Program-made: the position numbers and the translations under genes
Notes under the pieces: generated by a model
What the model saw: the letters and a program-made list of their open reading frames with translations, nothing else
Databases searched by the model: none
What the model was told of the DNA's origin: nothing
Part shown: piece after piece, positions 17,820 through 24,270 of the stretch
Position numbering within the stretch: position 1 is the first letter of the stretch
How the letters are laid out: the number at the start of each line of letters is the position of its first letter
Assembly (NCBI RefSeq): GCF_019219095.1
Contig: NZ_JAHUWH010000005.1
Location: 186,001 to 250,000, forward strand
Origin: Acidovorax sp. sic0104
GTDB lineage: Bacteria; Pseudomonadota; Gammaproteobacteria; Burkholderiales; Burkholderiaceae_C
Direction: 5' to 3'
Length of the DNA: 64,000 nucleotides

Positions 17820-18385
17820 GGTGCCGACCCCGCGTTGCGGGCCGACGCGATGAGTGCCTGGCGCAGCGCCGGCTCCGACGTCTTGGGCGACAGCCAGATG
17901 CCGAAGAACAGGCGCGCAAACTCGGCGTCTGGCACCTCGCCCACCACCCGCCCGCCCATGCGGAACACCGCGCCCGCACCGGGCTGGTAGACGCCCAGCA
18001 GGCGGTCGCCAGGTTTGACGTCCGGCAGCGCGGCCTGCAGCGCCTGCTGCCAGCGCGCCGCCTGCTCGGGCGTGAAGCTGCCCACACGGCGCATCTCGTC
18101 GAGCGAGCGCTTGGCAATCGCCTCGGCCGAAAAGCCGCGGTGGTAGGTCAGCTCCAGCGCCAGCGGGTGGGCGGCGTAGTCGCTGGCGTCGAACCCCGGC
18201 GCGGCCCACAGGCGCGCGCGGTACACATCGAAGCCCAGAAAGCGCAACGTGCCCTGGCCCACCAGTCGGGCGCCAGACAGCGGTCCGGCCGCCTCGGCTT
18301 CCAGCGCGAACAGGGGTTGCGCATAAAAAATGGCCGCACCGCCTGCCAGGCAAGCGGCAATAGCTATGTTTTTAATAGCATTCAT
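17816..18385 (-). CDS. Chalcone isomerase-like periplasmic protein
   Basis: This 189-residue protein has a signal peptide (residues 1-28, ending FALEA) and a domain like the bacterial chalcone isomerase-like family: RLVGQGTLRFLGFDVYRARLWA, LELTYHRGFSAEAIAKRSLDEM, and GDRLLGVYQPGAGAVF. Bacterial relatives are thought to be fatty-acid binding or noncatalytic folds instead of flavonoid enzymes. An R1 repeat copy lies inside the 5' coding region (18323-18367) and supplies about residues 7-21 of the signal peptide. It is followed by a GTGA overlap with the MFS gene. Confidence 0.88.
   Translation of the reverse strand: MNAIKNIAIAACLAGGAAIFYAQPLFALEAEAAGPLSGARLVGQGTLRFLGFDVYRARLWAAPGFDASDYAAHPLALELTYHRGFSAEAIAKRSLDEMRRVGSFTPEQAARWQQALQAALPDVKPGDRLLGVYQPGAGAVFRMGGRVVGEVPDAEFARLFFGIWLSPKTSEPALRQALIASARNAGSAP
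18323..18367. repeat. R1 dispersed palindromic repeat, copy D (inside a coding region)
   Basis: Read in gene direction the repeat is ATAGCTATT, CCGCTTGCC, a short loop, GGCAGGCGG with one G-U pair, then GCGGCCATTTTTT. It matches the R1 order of boxes, but the whole element is translated as part of the signal peptide of the chalcone-isomerase-like protein (residues about 7-21, ending AAIF). Confidence 0.7.
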
Positions 18386-18409
18386 CGGTGTGGCTCCGGG
18401 GCTGGGCGG

Positions 18410-19648
18410 TCAGTCCTTGACCAGCGTGTACTGCACCAGGTCGATGTTGCCCATCGCAAAGGCGGCTTCGCAGTAGGCCAGGTAGAACTCCCAGATGTGC
18501 ATGAAGCGCTGGTCGAACCCGAGCTGCAGGATCTGCGTGCGCTGGGCCAGGAAGCGCTCGCGCCAGCGCTTGAGCGTCTCGGCGTAGTCCTGCCCGAACG
18601 CGAATTCGTCGACCACGCGCAGGCCGGCGGCCTCGGCCTCGCGGCGGAACTCGCGCGGGCAGGGCAGGCAGCCACCGGGGAAGATGTACTGCTGGATGAA
18701 GTCGGTGGAGCTGATGTAGCGCGCAAACAGGCTGTCGTCGATGACGATGCTCTGCACGCAGGCCCGTCCGCCGGGCTTGAGCAGGCGCTGCACGGCCTGG
18801 AAGTACGTGGGCCAGTACTCGCGGCCCACGGCCTCGATCATTTCGATGGAGCACACCGCGTCGTAGGGGCCGTCGGTGATGTCGCGGTAGTCCTGCAGCC
18901 GCAGGTCGGCCTGCGCCGACTTGCCACAGTGGGCCATGCGGTCCTGGGCGAAGGCCAGTTGCTCGGTCGACAGCGTCACTCCGGTCAGCGATGCGTCGAA
19001 CTCGGTCACGGCCATCTCCGCCAGCGCCCCCCAGCCGCAGCCGATCTCCAGCACGCGGTCGCCGGGCTGCACGCCAGCCATGCGCAGCGCGCGGCGCACC
19101 TTGGCGTGCTGGGCGACACGCATGTCACCGCCGGCCTGCCCCTCGAACCAGGCGGACGAGTAGTTCATGGTGTCGTCCAGCCACAGCTGGTAGAACGCGT
19201 TGCCCAGGTCGTAGTGGGCGTGGATGTTCTTCTGGCTGTTGGCGCGCGTGTTGCGGTTGAGCAGGTGCTTGATGCGGTACAGCAGTCGCCCGGCCCAGGT
19301 GCCGTAGATGACGCCTTCGACCTGCTGGCGGTTGGCGATGAACACCTTGAGCAGGTCGGTGAGATGCGGCGTGGTCCAGTCGCCCGCAATGTAGCTCTCG
19401 GCAAAGCCGATGTCGCCGGACTTGAGCGCGGCGCTGCACACGTTCCAGTTCTTGAGCGTGATGGCGGCGGTGGGCCCGCCCCCGTGGCCGAAGTGCTGCA
19501 GCGTGCCGTCGGGCAGCTGCACGGTCAGGCTGCCGTGCTGCAGCCGCTGCAGAAGCTTCAAGGCCGTGCGGGCGGCGGCGGGCGTGCCCTGGGGCAGGTC
19601 GATGGCCGGGCGGCGGGCGGTGGTGCTGGAGGTGTTCATGGCGTTCAT
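18410..19648 (-). CDS. Cyclopropane-fatty-acid synthase family methyltransferase
   Basis: This 412-residue SAM-dependent methyltransferase acts on unsaturated phospholipid acyl chains. The SAM site is VLEIGCGWG (199-207), and the lipid-site segments HYDLGNAFYQLWLD (145-158) and QQYIFPGG are present. Compared by eye with E. coli Cfa, the bicarbonate-site glutamate is kept (E272), as are a tyrosine in DYAETL and the following isoleucine. The catalytic-site Cys is Ser (YSSAW) and the His is Gln (VQSIV), and EHVG reads EAVG. It therefore belongs to a divergent branch that may make methyl-branched, furan-type or cyclopropane lipids. The start ATG is at 19648; a second ATG at 19639 is possible. Confidence 0.92.
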   Translation of the reverse strand: MNAMNTSSTTARRPAIDLPQGTPAAARTALKLLQRLQHGSLTVQLPDGTLQHFGHGGGPTAAITLKNWNVCSAALKSGDIGFAESYIAGDWTTPHLTDLLKVFIANRQQVEGVIYGTWAGRLLYRIKHLLNRNTRANSQKNIHAHYDLGNAFYQLWLDDTMNYSSAWFEGQAGGDMRVAQHAKVRRALRMAGVQPGDRVLEIGCGWGALAEMAVTEFDASLTGVTLSTEQLAFAQDRMAHCGKSAQADLRLQDYRDITDGPYDAVCSIEMIEAVGREYWPTYFQAVQRLLKPGGRACVQSIVIDDSLFARYISSTDFIQQYIFPGGCLPCPREFRREAEAAGLRVVDEFAFGQDYAETLKRWRERFLAQRTQILQLGFDQRFMHIWEFYLAYCEAAFAMGNIDLVQYTLVKD

Positions 19649-19686
19649 CTCGTGCAGTGGTCGGGGGCGTTCGAAAGGCCGTCGGG

Positions 19687-20505
19687 CTAACGGGTCACGG
19701 TGGAGGCAGGCGCTGCCGGCTTGCTGTGAAAGCGCACGCGCTTGAGCCACAGCTGCAGCGCCTGCCAGTGGATGCGGGCGATCACGGCCAGCGTCATCGC
19801 CGGGTAGCCCCACAGGGCCCGACGCAGCGTCTGCCCCGTGATGGGGTGCAGGGTGCCGCTGACGCTGGTCTGCAGCAGCGGGCCGGCCGCGTCGTCGTAG
19901 TCGATGCGCACCACGGTGCGGCCAGCGGCATCGGAATCGGTGTCGGTGGGCGCTCCGGCACCCGCTGCCGGCGTGCGCATGAAGCGGAACCGGTAGCCGC
20001 CGCTCACCTCGCAGAAGGGCGACACATGGAACACCTTGCGCGCTGCAAGCTCCACGCCGTATCGCGGCGCATCGAGCAGGTAGCAGTGGCGCTCGCCGAA
20101 GGTGTTGTTGACCTCGACCACGATGGCGCGCAGGCAGCCGTCGGCGCGGTGGCAGTACCAGAAGCTCACGGGCTTGAAGGTGTAGCCCAGCACGCGCGGG
20201 TAGCAGTGCAGCCAGATCTCGCCGTCCGCGTCCGCGATGCCTTCGGTGCGCAGCAGCTCCTGCACCCAGGCAAACGCACCGCCCTGCGCGGCGCTGCGGC
20301 CGTCGCCATGGTCCGTGTCGTGAAAGCTGATGAGGCCACGGCGGTTGACGGGCAGCGGACCGGCGCCCCGTGTGTCGGCCAGGCTGCGAAGGGGCAGCAT
20401 GAGAAAGAACGTGGGATAGGCAAACGCATGCCGCTGCGGGCGCAGCCGGGTGTGGCGGACCTGGCCGAAGCCGATCAGGGGTGCGGCAGAGCCCGGCATG
20501 GTCAT
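19687..20505 (-). CDS. DUF1365 family protein
   Basis: This 272-residue protein has the DUF1365 signatures RHTRLRPQRHAFAYPTFFLML at the N-terminus, then CYPRVLGYTFKPVSFWYC, EVNNTFGERHCYLL and a HVSPFCEVSGGYRF block. The family is consistently found beside FAD amine-oxidase-like proteins and Cfa-family methyltransferases, as here, and its biochemical role is unknown. I chose the ATG at 20505 because it overlaps the TGA of the upstream gene by one base (TGATG). A hydrophobic C-terminal helix (LRRALWGYPAMTLAVIARIHW) may associate with the membrane. Confidence 0.9.
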   Translation of the reverse strand: MTMPGSAAPLIGFGQVRHTRLRPQRHAFAYPTFFLMLPLRSLADTRGAGPLPVNRRGLISFHDTDHGDGRSAAQGGAFAWVQELLRTEGIADADGEIWLHCYPRVLGYTFKPVSFWYCHRADGCLRAIVVEVNNTFGERHCYLLDAPRYGVELAARKVFHVSPFCEVSGGYRFRFMRTPAAGAGAPTDTDSDAAGRTVVRIDYDDAAGPLLQTSVSGTLHPITGQTLRRALWGYPAMTLAVIARIHWQALQLWLKRVRFHSKPAAPASTVTR

Positions 20506-21812
20506 CAGGCCGCCTTCGCCCACGCTGTGGGCAGGGTGGCACGCAGCTGCTCGGCCACCGCCAGGCCCGACTGCAGGCCGTCTTCGTGGAAGCCGTAGCC
20601 CGTCCAGGCACCGCAGAACCAGGTGTGGGCGTGGCCCTGCAGCTGGGCCACGCCGCGCTGGGCCTGGATGGCCGCGAGGTCGAACACCGGGTGGGCGTAG
20701 TCATAGCTGCCGATCACATGCTCCGGCGCAATCTCGCGCAGCGGGTTGAGCGACACGACCACGGGCTGAGCGAACGGCACGGGCTGCAGCTGGTTGATCA
20801 GGTAGTGCAGGCACACGCGGGCCGACTCGCGGTGGCCCTCGGCGGCGCGCTCGTAGTTCCAGGCAGCCCAGGCGCTGCGCAGGCGGGGCAGCACGGTCGT
20901 GTCGGTGTGCAGCACGGCGCGGTTGGCCTGGTAGCGGATGGCGCCCAGCACCGCACGCTCCTGCGCGCTGGGCTCGGCCAGCAGCGCGAGCGACTGGTCC
21001 GAATGCGTGGCCAGCACCACCTTGTCGAAATGGTCGGTGTGCCGGTCGGTGACCACGCGCACGCCGGCTGCATCGCGCTCCACGCGGCGCACGGGGGTGG
21101 ACAGGCGCTTGTCGGCAATGCCCGCCACGATTTTTTCGACGTAGTGCCAGGCGCCGCCCGACACCGTCCACCACTGCGGCCGCTGGCTCACCTGGATCAG
21201 GCCGTGGTTGTGGCAGAACCGGATCATGGTGGCCACGGGGAACTTCAGCATCTGGTCGGTCGGGCAGCTCCAGATGCAGCCGAGCATCGGCAGAAAGTAC
21301 CAGTCGCGGAATGCGTCGCCAAAGCGGTGTTCCTTCAGGAAGTCGCCCAGCGGCTGCGTCATCGCGGCCTCGGCATTGGCCTGCGCAATGCCGGTGCACA
21401 GCCGGTTGAAGCGCAGCAGGTCGCGCAGCATGCCCCAAAAGCGCGGGTTCAGCAGGTTGGACCGCTGCGCGAACACGGTGGACAGGTCGGTGCCGCTCCA
21501 CTCCAGCGTGCGCCCGCGCAGCGCGCCGGGCACCTGCACCGAGAACGACATGTCGGACCGGGCCGTCTCCACTCCGAGCTCGGCCAGCAGCCGGATCAGG
21601 CCTGGGTAGGTGCGCTCGTTGAAGACCAGAAAGCCCGTGTCCACGCCGTGTCTGACAGGGTTGCCCCAGGCATCGGGCAGCGTCACGTCCACCGTGTGGG
21701 TGTGTCCGCCGAAATAGTCGCCAGCTTCAAAGAGGGTGATGTCCGCATGCCCGCGCAGCCGGTGCGCGACAGCCAGCCCGGAGATGCCGGAGCCGATGAT
21801 GGCGACTTTCAT
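20505..21812 (-). CDS. FAD-dependent oxidoreductase, amine-oxidase/phytoene-desaturase-like
   Basis: This 435-residue flavoprotein begins MKVAIIGSGISGLAVAHRL, the dinucleotide-binding motif for FAD, followed by the acidic end of strand 2 (LFEAGDYFGGHTHTV). A C-terminal GYGFHEDGLQSGL segment closes the FAD site. It belongs to the COG2907-type group that partners with DUF1365 and Cfa-like genes. A desaturase or oxidase acting on acyl chains is plausible. It is the first gene of the operon; an inverted-repeat leader precedes it at 21849-21941. Confidence 0.9.
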   Translation of the reverse strand: MKVAIIGSGISGLAVAHRLRGHADITLFEAGDYFGGHTHTVDVTLPDAWGNPVRHGVDTGFLVFNERTYPGLIRLLAELGVETARSDMSFSVQVPGALRGRTLEWSGTDLSTVFAQRSNLLNPRFWGMLRDLLRFNRLCTGIAQANAEAAMTQPLGDFLKEHRFGDAFRDWYFLPMLGCIWSCPTDQMLKFPVATMIRFCHNHGLIQVSQRPQWWTVSGGAWHYVEKIVAGIADKRLSTPVRRVERDAAGVRVVTDRHTDHFDKVVLATHSDQSLALLAEPSAQERAVLGAIRYQANRAVLHTDTTVLPRLRSAWAAWNYERAAEGHRESARVCLHYLINQLQPVPFAQPVVVSLNPLREIAPEHVIGSYDYAHPVFDLAAIQAQRGVAQLQGHAHTWFCGAWTGYGFHEDGLQSGLAVAEQLRATLPTAWAKAA

Positions 21813-21848
21813 GGCCGGCTCCCTCTGGCCGGGTCACGGAATAAAAAG

Positions 21849-21941
21849 GTTGCGAAGCGTCCCGAAACGAATAAGAGAGGGAGGGAGGAGAAGCGCTCCA
21901 GGAGGTCAGTCGGAACCCGGGGGCCCGAAAGGCTTCGCAAC
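21849..21941 (-). promoter_or_regulatory. Long inverted repeat in the leader of the lipid operon
   Basis: GTTGCGAAGC (21849-21858) and GCTTCGCAAC (21932-21941) are perfect 10-base inverted repeats 73 bases apart. On the minus (operon) strand the 3' arm is followed directly by CTTTTTATT, so the folded RNA would look like an intrinsic terminator with a large structured loop, upstream of the FAD gene start at 21812. It could be an attenuator or a pair of protein sites; the sequence alone does not decide. Confidence 0.5.
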
Positions 21942-21957
21942 ACTAAAACTGTACGTC

Positions 21958-21974
21958 GCGCAATCGTGTTGCGC
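21958..21974. promoter_or_regulatory. Short palindrome upstream of the lipid operon
   Basis: GCGCAA and TTGCGC are separated by five bases. This compact operator-like dyad lies about 150 bases upstream of the FAD gene start and about 300 bases before the window's gpx start on the other side. A regulator-binding site is possible; no regulator gene is adjacent. Confidence 0.35.
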
Positions 21975-22056
21975 AAGGAATAGAGTGGAGCCCGTTTGCC
22001 GAAGTTCCAGCCCTCGGACCGGTTTTTTTTAAAGAAACGTAAAGAAAACATTGCAA

Positions 22057-22659
22057 TCACCGTGCGGGGGCAACAGCAAGTTGCTGTTCGATGGCGCGCA
22101 CCAGGCCCTTGTTGTCCGGGGCGGTCAGGCTGGAGTACTGGTCGATCAGCTTGCCGTCGCGGCCCAGCAGGTATTTGTGGAAATTCCAGCGCGGCGCCGT
22201 GCCCGAGAGTCGGGCCAGTTGGAGGAACAGGGGAGAGGCGTCTGCACCTTTCACGCTGCTCTTGGCGAACATGGGAAATTTCACGCCGAAGGTGCTTTCA
22301 CAGAAATCGGCGATCTGCTGATTGCTGCCGGTTTCCTGGGAGAAGTCGTTGGAGGGAAATCCCAGCACGACAAGCCCCCGGTCCTTGTAACGCGCGTACA
22401 GCTCTTCAAGCCCCTTGTACTGGCCGGTAAAGCCGCAGAAGCTCGCCGTGTTGACCACCAGCACCACCTTGCCCGCGTACTGGCACAGGGATTGCGGCTT
22501 TTCGTCTTGCAGCCGCAGGAAGGTGTGCTGCAACGTGGCCGGACAGGCCGTCGCATTGGCGCCCGGCTGCGACGCGCCCTGGGCCGAGGCCGCGGGGCCG
22601 AACGCGGCGGCCAGTGCCAGACCCGCGGCCGCGACGAATCGTTGGAGAAAGGTATTCAT
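22057..22659 (-). CDS. Secreted glutathione peroxidase family protein
   Basis: This 200-residue thioredoxin-fold peroxidase has a signal peptide (residues 1-26, cleavage after ASA). The active cysteine is C75 in NTASFCGFTGQY, and the WNFHKYL block (W158 and N159) is conserved. The usual FPCNQF motif reads FPSNDF, so the resolving cysteine is serine (S103) and the tetrad glutamine is aspartate (D105). It should reduce hydroperoxides in the periplasm, probably using a thioredoxin-like or thiol partner in place of glutathione, but this is family knowledge. It stands alone, with an AT-rich upstream region. Confidence 0.92.
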   Translation of the reverse strand: MNTFLQRFVAAAGLALAAAFGPAASAQGASQPGANATACPATLQHTFLRLQDEKPQSLCQYAGKVVLVVNTASFCGFTGQYKGLEELYARYKDRGLVVLGFPSNDFSQETGSNQQIADFCESTFGVKFPMFAKSSVKGADASPLFLQLARLSGTAPRWNFHKYLLGRDGKLIDQYSSLTAPDNKGLVRAIEQQLAVAPAR

Positions 22660-22689
22660 AGGGCTTCCAGCGCTGAATGTGAAGGCAAT

Positions 22690-22760
22690 TTAACCGCATC
22701 ATCATTTTTTGTCCACATGAGTTTTTATTTATACCAATTGGTTTACACATGAACGCAGTG
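22690..22760 (-). promoter_or_regulatory. AT-rich upstream region of the peroxidase gene with an ACCAATTGGT palindrome
   Basis: The sequence upstream of the peroxidase start turns AT-rich, in contrast with its surroundings, and contains the palindrome ACCAATTGGT at 22733-22742 followed on the minus strand by TATAAATAAA. It probably holds the promoter. I cannot assign exact boxes. The remainder of the gap to 22956 shows no gene. Confidence 0.35.
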
Positions 22761-22956
22761 TTGACCGCGCCGTCCGGTGCGGGGGCAGGCTCGAAGGGAT
22801 CAGCGGTACACACCACCCTGGTACGCAGCGGGCAGCGCGATGGATGCGGCCGATGGGCCGGACGGGGGAGACGTTAAAAAATGGGCTGCGCAGCGCGGCC
22901 GCCTGCGCCATTGGGACGGCGCTGCGGCCCGGGGTGCGCGCCGCGCGCCCTGAAGG

Positions 22957-24162
22957 TCAGCCCAGGCTCAGCAGGCGGTCGAGCGGGAGCTTGACCCGCA
23001 CGTCCTTGAAAGCCACCACGCCGGTGATCTTCCAGGGCGGCATGCCGGTGTCGCGCGGAATGGGCTCGCCCGTGGGCATGCCTTCGCGGTTGGTCACCAC
23101 GGCCACCTTGGGCGTGGTGGCCGTCGCGCCGCGGCGGATGACGACACCCACCTCCTGGCTGGCCAGCCGCACGAAGGCACCGGGAGGGTACACACCCAGG
23201 GTCTTGACGAGCGCTGCACCGGCTTCGTCGACCTGGTGCTCCTCGTCGTAGTAGCTGGCCTGCATGGCGGCAGTGACCGGCATGGGCAGTCGGGACGCTC
23301 GGGGCGCCATGCGGGCGCCGAAGATATCGGCACGCTGCAGCAGCCGGGCCATCTGCTGGGCCTCGGTCTTCTTGGCCAGCGGACCGGGAATGCGGTGGTG
23401 GTGGCAGCGCACGGCTTCCAGCCAGAGCGGGTCGGCCACGCCCAGGCCGCGCAGCATCGCTTCGGAGCGCGCCGCATGGTTTTCCACCGCAGAGATCTGG
23501 TCGGCGGTGAGCGGGTGGGTCTGCTGGGCGAGCTGGTCCTGCAGCTCGGTCATCGCGATGTTCATGCTCAGCGCCGCGTGGCCCAGCTGCTGCACGCGGG
23601 ACTCGGGCCAGCGCAGCATTTCGCGCGCGACCACCATGCACACGCAGCTCACCAGCATCGAATGGGTGCCGCTGTACATGCGTGTCTCTTGCGCCGACAG
23701 ATAGATCAGCGCCAGCAAGGTGGCGTCCGGCGTTTGCTCGCAGTGGCGAGACAGCTCCTCGTGCAGGGACTGAAAGCGCCCCCCGAAGTCCGACGGAGAC
23801 GGGGACCGCAGCAGCTGGGTGGCACGCAATTGCAGCTCGGGCCAGTCGGCCAGCACCCTGCCGGCCCGGGCGCGCGCGGCCGAGTCCTCGGCAGCGGTCA
23901 TCTTCATCGCGGCGATCTCGCCCAGGTTCGTGTCCGCGATCAGCATGCGCTGCAGCTGCGCCAGGTAGGCACGGTGGCTGCCGCCGGACTCGTCGGTGTC
24001 CACGCACAGCTGGCGGCCCCGGGCCACCAGCTTGGCCAGCTCTTCGCGGCTGCGGATAACGTAGCCTTTTTGCGCCAGAAGGACGCCATCAGCCCCCCGC
24101 AGCACAAAAGGCAGCGGGTGACCGAGCTGGATCGATTCGATATTGAGGCTGACGAGGTTCAT
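22957..24162 (-). CDS. Degenerate HD-GYP domain protein
   Basis: This 401-residue protein has an N-terminal region (LGHPLPFVLRGADGVLLAQKGYVI) like that of betaproteobacterial HD-GYP proteins, then an HD-GYP-like helical core at about residues 150-270. The HD pair of the consensus LLHDIGK is replaced by SM (residues 199-200, AALSMNIAM), HPxxG reads HAARS (229-233), and the HHExxxGxGYP block is reduced to HHHRIPGP (254-261). Cyclic-di-GMP hydrolysis is therefore unlikely; a sensory or scaffold role is possible. I chose the ATG at 24162; a GTG at 24192 with a GAGGGG site would add ten residues. Confidence 0.8.
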   Translation of the reverse strand: MNLVSLNIESIQLGHPLPFVLRGADGVLLAQKGYVIRSREELAKLVARGRQLCVDTDESGGSHRAYLAQLQRMLIADTNLGEIAAMKMTAAEDSAARARAGRVLADWPELQLRATQLLRSPSPSDFGGRFQSLHEELSRHCEQTPDATLLALIYLSAQETRMYSGTHSMLVSCVCMVVAREMLRWPESRVQQLGHAALSMNIAMTELQDQLAQQTHPLTADQISAVENHAARSEAMLRGLGVADPLWLEAVRCHHHRIPGPLAKKTEAQQMARLLQRADIFGARMAPRASRLPMPVTAAMQASYYDEEHQVDEAGAALVKTLGVYPPGAFVRLASQEVGVVIRRGATATTPKVAVVTNREGMPTGEPIPRDTGMPPWKITGVVAFKDVRVKLPLDRLLSLG

Positions 24163-24270
24163 GGTGCTCGTTACATTATCTAACGCCGACACCCCGCCAA
24201 ACCCCTCGCCTGCCGGGTGATTTACCGGCTTTTCAGCCGACGGAAACCTCCCGGATGTGAGCGCATGCTA

